Below are positions 1 through 8,685 of a stretch of 64,000 nucleotides of DNA, piece after piece (position 1 is the stretch's first letter; every line of letters begins with the position of its first letter). Below the pieces are notes generated by a model, which searched no databases, had not been told where the DNA came from, and saw only the letters and a list, made by a program, of their open reading frames with translations. The position numbers and the translations under genes were made by a program. The DNA comes from Bradyrhizobium tropiciagri. GTDB taxonomy: Bacteria > Pseudomonadota > Alphaproteobacteria > Rhizobiales > Xanthobacteraceae. The DNA lies in contig NZ_LFLZ01000002.1 in NCBI RefSeq assembly GCF_001189845.1, forward strand, positions 268,138-332,137, given 5' to 3'.

Positions 1-2
1 GG

Positions 3-2531
3 CGCGCCGTCACGACAATCGAGGGCCTCGGGTCCGAAGGCGGGACCCATCCTCTGCAACAGGCGTTCCTTGATGCCCAGGGATTTCAATGCGGCTTCTG
101 CACCGCGGGCATGATCCTGACCTGCGCCTCGCTCAACCAGGCACAGCGGCAGGAGCTCGGCGTGGCGCTGAAAGGCAACATCTGCCGCTGCACCGGGTAT
201 CGCTCAATCCAGGATGCGATGGATGGAAAGTCGAATGTCGAGGATGCCACCGCCGGTGGCGCCTTCGGGCGCAGTCTCCCCGCGCCGGCCGGACCGCTCG
301 TGGTACGGGGTGCGGCTCCCTACACCTTCGATATCGCGCTTGACCGGTTGCTGCACATCAAGCTGCTGCGCTCGCCGCATCCGCATGCGAAGATCATCGC
401 GATCGACAAGGCTGCGGCGCTGGCGGTGCCAGGCGTACATGCCGTCCTGACGCATGAGGACGCACCCAAAATCCTGTTTTCGACCGCGCGGCACGAAAAG
501 GATTGGATGGACCCGGACGACACCCGCGTGCTTGACGACACGGTGCGTTTCATAGGGCAGAAGGTCGCGGCTGTGGTGGCCGAAACCGAGGCGGCGGCCG
601 AGGAAGGTTGCCGCCGGCTCAAGGTCGATTACGACATCTTACCGGCGGCGACGGACCCGGCGCTGGCGATCGCGCCGGGTGCGCCGGTGATCCACGGCGA
701 CAAGACCGCCGAAACCCATCGCGTCGCTGACGCCGCGCGCAATGTCGTCGCCGAGACCCACGGTGAGTTCGGCGACGTCGCCGGCGCGCTGGCCGTGTCG
801 GCCGCAACCTATGAAGGCACGTTCACCACGCAGCGGGTCCAGCACGCCGCCCTGGAAACCCACGGCGGACTTGCCTGGATCGATGCCGGTGGCCTGCTGA
901 ATGTCCGCTCCAGCACGCAGGTGCCTTTCCTAATCCGAAGATCGCTGGCGCAGATCTTCGATCGCCCGCTCGACAAGGTACGGGTGTTCTGCGAGCGCGT
1001 CGGCGGAGGATTCGGCGGCAAGCAGGAAATGTTCGTTGAGGACATTCTGGCGCTCGCCGCGATTGCAACCGGCCGGCCGGTCAAGCTCGAATTAACCCGC
1101 GAGGAACAGTTCATCGCGACCTCGACCCGGCATCCGATGCGCGTCACTGTCAAGGCCGGCGCCGACAGCGACGGCAAGCTGACGGCGCTGCAGCTCGACG
1201 TGCTCTCCAATACCGGTGCCTATGGCAACCATGCCGGGCCCGTGCTGTTCCACGCCGTCAGTGAATGCATCAGCGTCTATAACTGTCCGAACAAGAAGGT
1301 CGATGCGGTCGCGGCCTATACCAACACGGTGCCGGCCGGCGCGTTCCGCGGCTATGGCTTGCCGCAGACGCTGTTTGCCGTCGAGGCCGCCATCGACGAA
1401 TTGGCAAGACAACTCGGCATCGACCCGTTCGAGATCCGCCGACGCAATATCGTGAAGCCCGGCGATGCCATGCTGTCGCCGCCGCCATCGCAATACCACG
1501 ACGTGTTCTACGGCTCCTACGGGCTCGACCAATGCCTCGATCTGGTCGAGCGCGCAATGTCCGCGGAACGCCCCGACTACGGGCTTTCTGATGACTGGCT
1601 GGTCGGTGACGGTCTCGCGCTCACCATGATCGACACCGTGCCGCCAGCCGGACATCTCTCCGATTCGACGATCACGCTCCGCGACGACGGCGGGTTCGAG
1701 CTGACGGTGGGGACCGCCGAATTCGGCAACGGCACCAGCACCGTGCATCGACAGATCGCCGCGACGGCGCTGGCGACGACCGTCGATCGCATCAGCCTGC
1801 GGCAGTCCGACACTGCGCTGGGCGGCCACGACACCGGGGCGTATGGTAGCGCGGGTACCTTCGTGGCCGGGCGCGCGACGCAAGCGGCGGCGGAGCAACT
1901 TGCCGATGGCATCAAGGCTTTGGCTGCGGAGCTGAGCAACGCCGCCGCCTCGTCATGCATCATCGAGAATGAGACCGCGATCTGCGGGAGCGAACGCCGG
2001 TCGTTCTCAGAACTTGCATCGGCCGCAAGGACAAAGGGACGCGTGCTGCAGGCCAGCGGCAATTCGGCCGGCACGCCGCGCTCGGTCGCGTTCAATGTCC
2101 AGGGCTTTCGGGTCGCCGTGAACAAGGGCACGGGAGAGGTCCGAATCCTGAAGAGCGTACAGGCCGCCGATGCCGGTCGCGTCGCCAATCCCATGCAATG
2201 CCGCGGCCAGATCGAGGGCGGCGTCGCGCAATCACTCGGCGCCGCGCTTTATGAGGAGCTGCTCATCGACGATAGCGGCAGGGTGATCAATCCAACGTTC
2301 CGCGACTACCATCTGCCGTCGTTCGCCGATGTACCGCGCACCGAGGTCTATTTCGCCGAGACGTCGGATGCAATCGGCCCGATGGGCGCGAAATCGATGA
2401 GCGAGAGCCCCTACAACCCCGTCACCGCAGCGCTCGGCAACGCCATCGCCGACGCCACCGGCATCCGCTTCACCAGCACGCCGTTCAAGCCCGACAAGCT
2501 ATTCCCGGTGCTACATGAAAAGTTTGGCTGA
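3..2531 (+). CDS. Fused 2Fe-2S / molybdopterin hydroxylase of the xanthine dehydrogenase family (5' end outside window)
   Basis: The frame is open from base 3 and the start lies upstream of the window. The visible part begins in the second [2Fe-2S] domain, with the motif QCGFCTAGM (bases 87-113) and then CRCTGY about 25 residues later. It runs straight into a molybdenum-binding large subunit containing VGGGFGGKQEM, GAFRGYGLPQ and, near the end, GAKSMSESPYNP with the probable catalytic Glu. No FAD domain lies between the iron-sulfur and molybdenum parts, so a separate FAD subunit is expected. The family hydroxylates purines or other N-heterocycles at a Mo centre. The uricase and OHCU decarboxylase just downstream make xanthine/hypoxanthine oxidation the likely role, but the substrate cannot be fixed from sequence. 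Confidence 0.9.
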   Translation, partial: RAVTTIEGLGSEGGTHPLQQAFLDAQGFQCGFCTAGMILTCASLNQAQRQELGVALKGNICRCTGYRSIQDAMDGKSNVEDATAGGAFGRSLPAPAGPLVVRGAAPYTFDIALDRLLHIKLLRSPHPHAKIIAIDKAAALAVPGVHAVLTHEDAPKILFSTARHEKDWMDPDDTRVLDDTVRFIGQKVAAVVAETEAAAEEGCRRLKVDYDILPAATDPALAIAPGAPVIHGDKTAETHRVADAARNVVAETHGEFGDVAGALAVSAATYEGTFTTQRVQHAALETHGGLAWIDAGGLLNVRSSTQVPFLIRRSLAQIFDRPLDKVRVFCERVGGGFGGKQEMFVEDILALAAIATGRPVKLELTREEQFIATSTRHPMRVTVKAGADSDGKLTALQLDVLSNTGAYGNHAGPVLFHAVSECISVYNCPNKKVDAVAAYTNTVPAGAFRGYGLPQTLFAVEAAIDELARQLGIDPFEIRRRNIVKPGDAMLSPPPSQYHDVFYGSYGLDQCLDLVERAMSAERPDYGLSDDWLVGDGLALTMIDTVPPAGHLSDSTITLRDDGGFELTVGTAEFGNGTSTVHRQIAATALATTVDRISLRQSDTALGGHDTGAYGSAGTFVAGRATQAAAEQLADGIKALAAELSNAAASSCIIENETAICGSERRSFSELASAARTKGRVLQASGNSAGTPRSVAFNVQGFRVAVNKGTGEVRILKSVQAADAGRVANPMQCRGQIEGGVAQSLGAALYEELLIDDSGRVINPTFRDYHLPSFADVPRTEVYFAETSDAIGPMGAKSMSESPYNPVTAALGNAIADATGIRFTSTPFKPDKLFPVLHEKFG

Positions 2532-2586
2532 GACCCGCGGGGACCGAACTCGGCTTGATGCCCGACAAACCGGGCCAGGCCTCCAG

Positions 2587-3429
2587 CTATCCCCTGGCCA
2601 CGGTGCACTCGATCTGGCCGTGCGGCTCGTCGGTGGGCAGAAAAACCTGGTTGTTGTTGTCCAGTCCGAAGGCGGAGAGGTTCATCGGGATGAAGTGCAT
2701 GTTCGGGCATGCCATGCTGATCTCCGAAATCTCCGGCACCGCCGCGAGCGCCGCCTCGCCCATCCGGTAGAGGCTGTCCTGCACGCTCCAGCTATAGGTC
2801 GTGGCAAACACCTCGAGCACCGTATCGAGAATCCTGGCATTGGTCGCGGGGTAGCTCGCCGGCTTTCCCGACCATTTCCAGGTTGCCACCAAGCTGGTCG
2901 CGCAGATCCGATCGTTGGTTGGCGGAATCGTCGTATAGCGGTCCCTGACGTAGTTCTCCCAGCCGGACTGCGTCGACTTCATGAAGGCAAAATTGTCGAC
3001 GCCGGACGACATCGTCATTGGCCCGCCCCGCTTCACCGCGACTTCCACCGTCGGCCTGCCATTGCCGTCGAGCACGAAGCTGTGCGGATGCGGCTTCCCA
3101 TCGAAGCTCAGCCGGCTCCATTTGGTCTCGTGCGAAGTGATCGACACCGAGGAGATCTGCGGATAGGTATCGAGATATCTCTGCGCCAGAACCTGACAGA
3201 AGTCTTCCGGACTCAGCCCGGTATTTTCCCGCGCCACGACATTGACGATGTTCTTGATCGTGTCGGTCGACACCGTCGAGGAATTGTCGGCGTGGGTGAA
3301 GGTGCGGGCGAAATCGCCCTCGAGCATGGCCTTGATGCTGAGCTGGCTGACCTCGTGCCGGTCGCCGTCGCGATGAATCCGCATCACACGGACGCGGCCC
3401 TTACCGTATCGGTTTTTGATCAGCGGCAC
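2587..3429 (-). CDS. pucL: Urate oxidase (uricase)
   Basis: A 280-residue cofactor-free uricase that oxidises urate to 5-hydroxyisourate. Visible family signatures are the N-terminal KNRYGKGRVRV with Lys10, the TDTIKN motif near residue 57 (part of the Lys-Thr catalytic pair region) and the C-terminal NMHFIPMNLSAFGLDNNNQVF. Length is close to the usual ~300 residues. The start is a GTG with GGAGA six bases upstream. It is convergent with the molybdenum hydroxylase and in the same direction as the OHCU decarboxylase/HIU hydrolase gene 84 bases upstream, so both genes probably form one urate-degradation operon. The product seems cytoplasmic: no signal peptide is seen. Confidence 0.93.
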   Translation of the reverse strand: MPLIKNRYGKGRVRVMRIHRDGDRHEVSQLSIKAMLEGDFARTFTHADNSSTVSTDTIKNIVNVVARENTGLSPEDFCQVLAQRYLDTYPQISSVSITSHETKWSRLSFDGKPHPHSFVLDGNGRPTVEVAVKRGGPMTMSSGVDNFAFMKSTQSGWENYVRDRYTTIPPTNDRICATSLVATWKWSGKPASYPATNARILDTVLEVFATTYSWSVQDSLYRMGEAALAAVPEISEISMACPNMHFIPMNLSAFGLDNNNQVFLPTDEPHGQIECTVARG

Positions 3430-3513
3430 GTCTTGTCTCCAACGGGGCTGGCGATCGTACGGATGCTACCTCGGGTTCCGGATAGAGAGCAATGTTCGTG
3501 CCAGAGACGGCCA

Positions 3514-4398
3514 TCAGCTTCCGCGATACGTCGCGTAGCTCCACGGCGTCACAAGGAGCGGCACGTGCAAATGACCTTCCGGCTCGCTCACGGCGAAGCG
3601 CAGCGTGATGCGATCGAGAAAAGGAGGATCCGCCAACGGCACGCCGCGCGCGGCGAAATAGTCGCCGACGCTGAACGTGAGCTCGTATTTGCCGACCGGC
3701 ACAGGACGTCCGCCAATCAGCGGCGCATCCGTTCGACCATCTCGATTGGTCGTCGCACTTGTCACCACCCGGCTGACGCCGAGTTCGGCCAATTCAACCA
3801 ATTCGAGAGCGACGCCCGCGGCCGGCCTGCCGCTATTGGTATCGAGCACGTGTGTTGTCAGCCGGCCGGACACGGTTAGGCGATCGGTGCTCGTCACCGA
3901 CTGGTCCAGTCGCAGCGCGGCAATCCGGCAGATTTCATCGACCGAGGTCTGCGTTTCAGTCGCGAGGTCGTTCGGCAAACGCCGCGCGAAGTCGCGCAAG
4001 ATCGAGTCCTTGGTGTGCCGGCGCACGCAGACGATGTAGGGGAAGCCGAACTTCGAGCGATAGGCCGTGTTGACGCGCTCGAACGCTTCATACTCGGCAT
4101 CCGACAGGCGATCGAGACCGACACTGTTCTGTTCGGCGTTGGATTCCACGGTCAGCCCCGCAGCACGCTGCGTCTTGTCGGCGAGGTCGGGGTGTGCCTT
4201 GATGAGCGCCATCCGCAAGTCGGCCGGCGCTTGATCGACAGCCTCTCGCATCGCGGCAAACAAGTCACCGATGCCGGCGAATGGCCGCTTGGCCGCCGCC
4301 CGTTCTGCGATCCATGGTGAATGTTCAAAGATGTTGGCGAGCGCCGCGACGAAAGTATCGCGGCTGCAAGCGTTCAATTCGGCAAGCGGCTTTGACAT
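3514..4398 (-). CDS. uraD: Fused OHCU decarboxylase (UraD) - 5-hydroxyisourate hydrolase (UraH)
   Basis: A 294-residue bifunctional protein. Residues ~1-165 are an OHCU decarboxylase (KAHPDLADK carrying the catalytic His, then RSKFGFPYIVCVRRH). Residues ~180-294 are a transthyretin-like 5-hydroxyisourate hydrolase (LTTHVLDTNSGRPAAGV at its start and EGHLHVPLLVTPWSYATYRGS at the end, including the diagnostic C-terminal YRGS). The two domains catalyse consecutive steps after uricase and yield S-allantoin. In many bacteria they are separate genes, so the fusion would ensure equal amounts. The order of domains in the chain is opposite to the order of the reactions. The ATG at 4398 is preferred over an in-frame TTG one codon earlier. 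Confidence 0.93.
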   Translation of the reverse strand: MSKPLAELNACSRDTFVAALANIFEHSPWIAERAAAKRPFAGIGDLFAAMREAVDQAPADLRMALIKAHPDLADKTQRAAGLTVESNAEQNSVGLDRLSDAEYEAFERVNTAYRSKFGFPYIVCVRRHTKDSILRDFARRLPNDLATETQTSVDEICRIAALRLDQSVTSTDRLTVSGRLTTHVLDTNSGRPAAGVALELVELAELGVSRVVTSATTNRDGRTDAPLIGGRPVPVGKYELTFSVGDYFAARGVPLADPPFLDRITLRFAVSEPEGHLHVPLLVTPWSYATYRGS

Positions 4399-4538
4399 CA
4401 ACGATCCAGTTCTGACGGCATGCTCGGTGCGGGATTTCTCACCAGCCGGAATCCATCGAAACTCTCCAAGATGCGCCCGGGACGCGGATAGATATCGGAC
4501 GCAAAGACTGTTCCATCCGGGACGCGTGGCAGGCCCTG

Positions 4539-4835
4539 CTACCGGCGATCATAAGACCATCCGAACACGCCGCTCCGGCGCACCTCGGGTTCCGCGGCTG
4601 GGGCCGCCGCCGGTGCCTCCACCCGCGGCGCCGTCGAAGCAGGCGCAGTGGGCGGAACCGGCAGGTTGTCGCATTTCAGCGAATAGACCAATTCGCCCTT
4701 CTCGGTGCGGCCGATCGGAGCGCAATCGTCAACCACCGGCGCGGCCGGCCTTGCCGAGGGTTTGACGGTCGCCGGCTTGGTCTGAGCCCAGACCGGCGAT
4801 ACCAGCAGCAGCAGGATGGGCAGAACCTTTTTCAT
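4539..4835 (-). CDS. Small secreted proline/alanine-rich protein, unknown function
   Basis: A 98-residue protein with a clear Sec signal peptide (MKKVLPILLLLVSPVWAQ, cleavage after the Ala of VWA). The mature part is low in complexity apart from a central DDCAPIGRTEKGELVYSLKC segment with two cysteines that could form a disulfide. The tail is rich in Pro and Ala and ends GVFGWSYDRR. I do not recognise a family. It lies alone between the uraD-uraH gene and a divergent small secreted protein, and is probably periplasmic. Confidence 0.6.
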   Translation of the reverse strand: MKKVLPILLLLVSPVWAQTKPATVKPSARPAAPVVDDCAPIGRTEKGELVYSLKCDNLPVPPTAPASTAPRVEAPAAAPAAEPEVRRSGVFGWSYDRR

Positions 4836-5068
4836 GGGCAGCTCTCGAACACTGGTGCATTCAAACGGATCGAACCGGCAAAGTCCACGATAACACCGCT
4901 GATGGGTTGCCGATTATTTAGCCGTGACTAAGGAATTTGCTCGCCACTTCGTGAATCCACCCGCCGTCGCAACCAACGCATGCGAGCACCACCTAAGTGG
5001 ATAACGACGCGATTCGCGGACAAGGCGCATCGGCGTCGACACAACTATCGACAACGGGAGACAGGACA

Positions 5069-5302
5069 TTGCCCAGGACATTTCTGACCGCGATCGGCGC
5101 GATCCTCATCAGCACGGCCTTGGTTCAGCATGCGACGGCAGCGCAACGCCATCACACGAGGCCCGACCGGGCTGCAACGACCCAGACCTCGGGGCGCAAC
5201 CTCGACTCCTACGCGGCTTGGCCGCGCGCCACATCGGAAGGATACGGCGGCCCCGCGCCAAGCTATTATCGCGGTGGCTACTCGGCCCCAGCCGGGCATT
5301 GA
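5069..5302 (+). CDS. Small secreted Gly/Tyr-rich protein, unknown function
   Basis: The preferred start is a TTG at 5069 with GGGAG eight bases upstream. It begins a signal peptide (LPRTFLTAIGAILISTALV, then QHATAAQ) and gives 77 residues. An in-frame ATG at 4997 would add a polar extension in front of the signal peptide and lacks a good ribosome site. The mature part ends in a Gly/Pro/Tyr-rich stretch (GYGGPAPSYYRGGYSAPAGH), a pattern common in small exported rhizobial proteins of unknown role. No partner gene is obvious. Confidence 0.5.
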   Translation: MPRTFLTAIGAILISTALVQHATAAQRHHTRPDRAATTQTSGRNLDSYAAWPRATSEGYGGPAPSYYRGGYSAPAGH

Positions 5303-5467
5303 CGGGACTTCTTCTCAACACGACCTGATTTGCGACCGCGATCCGTCAGCTTCGCGGTCACCCGTAAGCCGACCTTTAGCCAGCTTGGGACCGAGCAGGC
5401 TTCTGCGCCTCCTACGGATGGATGGATTTCTCGCGACGCTTAGAGCAATCCGATTTTTCATCGTGCC

Positions 5468-6058
5468 TTAAGGACCGAGCCGCTCTAGCGCCCGCGTCAC
5501 CCGGCCGATGAAAGCGACGCGCCGGGCCTCCGAAGCAACATTCAAATGATACAGCGCGTGGTAGTCCACGCGCGCCTTGCCACCGGTGAACCAGCGCAGA
5601 TAACGCTTGACGATCTTGCGCGGTGGATCGCTCATCCACAGCGCCATAAAGCGCGGCCGACCGTAGGTGACGATGCCGATGATGCACGTGATGTTGTCGA
5701 GCATCGGCCTGACCTTGGCCGGATCGCTGATGTCGAAGGCAACGCCGGGCATCATCATGCGGTCGAGGAATCCCTTGAGCATCGCTGGCATGCCGAAGCA
5801 CCAGGTGGGAAACTGCACCACCAGTACCTCGGCACGCTTCAGCCTCGCGATGTAGCTTTCCAGCCCGGCCTGATTCCGCGACATATCGTCGTAGTGTCGC
5901 CGCGCATCTTCCGACAATACGGGATCAAACCTCTCGGCATAGAGATCGAGCAGATCGACCTCATGCCCGGCTGCCTGCAAGGCCCCTAGCGCCCTTGCGC
6001 GAATGCCGGCGTGGAAGCTCTCAGGCAATGGATGGCAATAGACGTAGAGGACGCGCAT
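5468..6058 (-). CDS. Flavodoxin-fold NAD(P)H:quinone oxidoreductase
   Basis: A 196-residue protein of the Flavodoxin_2 / NQO-MdaB-KefF group. The start MRVLYVYCHPLPESFHAGI contains the FMN/FAD phosphate-binding loop. VVQFPTWCFGMPAMLKGFLDRM is the typical second flavin-binding segment, and GIVTYGRP follows. These enzymes transfer two electrons from NAD(P)H to quinones or nitro compounds in the cytoplasm. It lies 80 bases downstream of the amidohydrolase on the same strand and may share its transcript. The physiological acceptor is unknown. Confidence 0.82.
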   Translation of the reverse strand: MRVLYVYCHPLPESFHAGIRARALGALQAAGHEVDLLDLYAERFDPVLSEDARRHYDDMSRNQAGLESYIARLKRAEVLVVQFPTWCFGMPAMLKGFLDRMMMPGVAFDISDPAKVRPMLDNITCIIGIVTYGRPRFMALWMSDPPRKIVKRYLRWFTGGKARVDYHALYHLNVASEARRVAFIGRVTRALERLGP

Positions 6059-6138
6059 GGGCTTAGGCGATCAATGCCTTGCCCGGCGTCGGAGCCGCGC
6101 CGTCGGCAGAAGCTGGTGCATGAGCATCGATGAACTCT

Positions 6139-7512
6139 CTATTCCGCCGCAGCCGTCCTGCCTGGCAAGTCGTCATCTGGCCAAAGCTCCGAATAATCGG
6201 GCGGCTTCGCGGTAATCCGCCTGCCACCCTCGAGGACAACGCGGTCGGCCTGCGGCCGGCTGACGATCTCGTTGAGGCTGCGCGCGTTGAACACGATGAG
6301 CCGCGCCGGCGCGCCCTCGCCGATCGATCCATGTCCCTCCAGTTTCGCGATGCGCGACGGCATGCTCGCAACCAGCGACGGCGCCTCAGAAAGCGGATGA
6401 TCGAAATGCAGGATACGCACGGCCTGCCGGAACGTGTCGACCATGTCGTGATCCCCGTATGCATAGAAGCTGTCGCGGCAATTGTCGCCGGCAGCAGCCA
6501 CGCGGATTCCACGCTTGATCATCTCGTGCACCACCGTGACGCCTCGCCAACGCGGTGTTCGTCCGCTGCACCGGTCCTGGAGATACATATTGACCGTCGG
6601 CAGCGTCACGATGGATATGTCCGCTTCAGCCAGCAGGTCGAGCGTCCGGTCGATCTCGCTGTCGCCCTGCACCGCAAGGCTGCAGCAATGGCCACAGACG
6701 ACGCGGCCCTTGTAGCCGTGCCGGAGCGCCGAGCGTGCGATGAAGGGCAGCGTCGCGGCGGCCGGGTCGTCCGTTTCGTCGACGTGGAGGTCGATATCGA
6801 GGTCATGGCGGGCGGCCAATGCGAACAGCCGATCGAGCTGTCGATCGATGTCGGCCTGCGGAGCGCCATGCATGCCGATCGCGGGACGCGTGACGCCGCC
6901 AAGCAGCCCTCCCGATTTCTTCACGATTTCGGCGACGCGGTCACCGAAGGAATCCATCAAGAGTTCGATCGGGCAGAGCGAGACCGCCTGCAGATCCACC
7001 CTGCCGGCCCATTCCTCGCGCATCTCGCGCAACACCGGCCAGCTTCGCTCGGCGCTGTCATGATAGGTGTCGATATGCGTGCGGATTGCCGAGACACCGT
7101 GCGCGTGAGCGCAGCGCAAGCCAAAACCCATGCGCCGCCGCAAATCGGGCGCCGTCCAGTTCGGACGGTCGGCGGCCGCGGCGAGCCGCGCGTTGTTGAA
7201 GGTTCCGTCGATATTCGGGTTGCGCTCGATCGAATGGCCTTTGTCGAGATGCGTGTGAACGTCGATCAGCGTCGGCCACATCTGGCGGCCGCCGAGATCG
7301 ACGCGCGCGATGGCATCGTCGCGAGTATCCTGCGCGGGCATGACACGCGCGATCTTGCCGTGCTCGACCAGCACGTCGACGCGTACGACACCTTCATGAT
7401 CGCTGTCCGCCGACCTTGCGGAATTTGCCAGCAGGCAAACCGGAATGCGCGCATTCGCAAGCCAATAGCGCGGCGCGTCGGACCAGGCAATCTCGGCGAA
7501 ATGAATTGTCAT
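6139..7512 (-). CDS. Amidohydrolase of the cytosine deaminase (CodA-like) family
   Basis: A 457-residue metal-dependent deaminase/amidohydrolase. The metal ligands fit the CodA pattern: HTHLDKG (His86, His88), HVDET (His243, Glu246), GHCCSL (His275) and GDNCRDSFYAYGDHD (Asp343). CodA homologues act on cytosine, isoguanine, creatinine or related cyclic amidines. The GDNCRDSFYAYGDHDM stretch is typical of a broad subgroup whose substrate cannot be read from sequence. It is divergent from the ABC/Rieske operon with a LysR gene between them, so it probably belongs to the same catabolic pathway, acting on a nitrogen heterocycle. Cytoplasmic. Confidence 0.82.
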   Translation of the reverse strand: MTIHFAEIAWSDAPRYWLANARIPVCLLANSARSADSDHEGVVRVDVLVEHGKIARVMPAQDTRDDAIARVDLGGRQMWPTLIDVHTHLDKGHSIERNPNIDGTFNNARLAAAADRPNWTAPDLRRRMGFGLRCAHAHGVSAIRTHIDTYHDSAERSWPVLREMREEWAGRVDLQAVSLCPIELLMDSFGDRVAEIVKKSGGLLGGVTRPAIGMHGAPQADIDRQLDRLFALAARHDLDIDLHVDETDDPAAATLPFIARSALRHGYKGRVVCGHCCSLAVQGDSEIDRTLDLLAEADISIVTLPTVNMYLQDRCSGRTPRWRGVTVVHEMIKRGIRVAAAGDNCRDSFYAYGDHDMVDTFRQAVRILHFDHPLSEAPSLVASMPSRIAKLEGHGSIGEGAPARLIVFNARSLNEIVSRPQADRVVLEGGRRITAKPPDYSELWPDDDLPGRTAAAE

Positions 7513-7587
7513 ACGGCGTATTCAAACCTGTCAGGGGAACGTAGCAAGCATCAATTTGTGTCCGCGGCGATGCCTGTTCGTCATCGT

Positions 7588-8493
7588 TCATGTCCGTTGC
7601 AAGCCCGGCATCGCAATGCGCATCTCCTCGAGCAGGACACTCGGGAATGCATCAAGCGTGCCACGGGCGCGCACCGCGAGCTTTATCGTGATCGGATCGA
7701 CCCTGAGATCCTGGAACGGGATAAAGACAAGATCGCCGCGCGCGATATCGACGCCGATATCCACCGGGTTGAGGAAGGTGACGGCATTGCCCTCGCGCAC
7801 GATCCGCATCATGAACGCGATGGAATTGCTCTCGATGGTCGGATGCAAGGGGATGCCGGCGCGCGTGAAGGCGAGTTCGACCACGGGACGGATGGTCATG
7901 GACGCATCGCCCAACACCAGCGGGAATTCGAGACAATCGGCGAGCCAGGCCGGCTTGCGACGCGTCAACGGATGTCCCGGCGCGACCACCGCACCCAGGT
8001 GCAAGTCGTGGCTTGCCACGACCCGCAGGCCCGGCCCGGCGGGGAAATTATAGCCCAACGCGATATCGGCCTCGCCAGTGAGCACTGCGTTCGGAATCTG
8101 ATCGAGCGTCAGGACGCGCAGTCGAATATGCATGCGCGGATGGGCGCCCATCACTCCGGCGAGGAACCTGGGCAAAGGACCGCCGGCGAGGCCGTTCATC
8201 GTCGCGATCGTCGCCTCGCCGCGCTGAAGACCCTTGAGCGCTTCGATCTGCGCCGCGACACGCTGGCTCGATTTCAGGGTCTCCCGCACATGCATGATCA
8301 GGATCTCGCCGGCGGAGGTCAGGCGGAGGCGGCGCGGCATGCGCTCGAAAATCGGTGTGCCCAATTCCGTTTCGAGCGCCAGAATCTGCCGGTTGATGGC
8401 AGAAGATGCCACGTTCAGCCGCGCCGCCGCCTTACGGATCGATCCGAGCCGCGCCACCTCGTCCAGATAGGTCAGGATTCGGGCATGCAGCAT
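7588..8493 (-). CDS. LysR-family transcriptional regulator of the adjacent catabolic island
   Basis: An N-terminal winged helix-turn-helix (SIRKAAARLNVASSAINRQI, about residues 18-37) is followed by a LysR substrate-binding domain. The ATG at 8493 is chosen because GGAGG lies ten bases upstream; in-frame TTG (8526) and ATG (8514) starts exist but lack such a site. This gives 301 residues, the usual length for the family. It sits between the amidohydrolase (same strand, 75 bases downstream) and the divergent ABC/Rieske operon, the standard arrangement for a regulator of both. Its inducer is probably the transported compound or an intermediate. Confidence 0.88.
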   Translation of the reverse strand: MLHARILTYLDEVARLGSIRKAAARLNVASSAINRQILALETELGTPIFERMPRRLRLTSAGEILIMHVRETLKSSQRVAAQIEALKGLQRGEATIATMNGLAGGPLPRFLAGVMGAHPRMHIRLRVLTLDQIPNAVLTGEADIALGYNFPAGPGLRVVASHDLHLGAVVAPGHPLTRRKPAWLADCLEFPLVLGDASMTIRPVVELAFTRAGIPLHPTIESNSIAFMMRIVREGNAVTFLNPVDIGVDIARGDLVFIPFQDLRVDPITIKLAVRARGTLDAFPSVLLEEMRIAMPGLQRT

Positions 8494-8592
8494 TGGGAAT
8501 TGGCCTCCAGCCATTTGATGATTCAATGCGTTGAATCCGCGATGACGAGCCGCTGCCTAGCGTGAAAGCTCGTCGCCCAAGAACTAGCCATC

Positions 8593-8633
8593 GATGCCGT
8601 AAAGGCATCACAACGCACTAAAATTGATGCTTT
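8593..8633. promoter_or_regulatory. Candidate LysR binding region in the divergent promoter
   Basis: GATGCC (8593-8598) and GGCATC (8604-8609) form a perfect inverted repeat with a five-base loop, and a third half-site GATGC lies at 8626-8630. The arms AAAGGCATC and GATGCTTT also form a wider dyad. The position, between the regulator start at 8493 and the operon start at 8686, is where a LysR protein would bind. This is inference from symmetry and position only. Confidence 0.4.
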
Positions 8634-8685
8634 CTAATCATTCGCATTTGCTGACATCCTTGCCAAGCCTGATCACTCCCAACGG

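Noticed and set aside
4997..5068. Upstream ATG (4997) as start of the small secreted protein
   Set aside because: It adds 24 polar residues in front of the signal peptide and lacks a ribosome site, whereas TTG 5069 has GGGAG at the right distance.
6130..8565. Open frame of 811 codons on the plus strand
   Set aside because: It spans the amidohydrolase, the LysR gene and their spacer antisense, which no single real gene would do.
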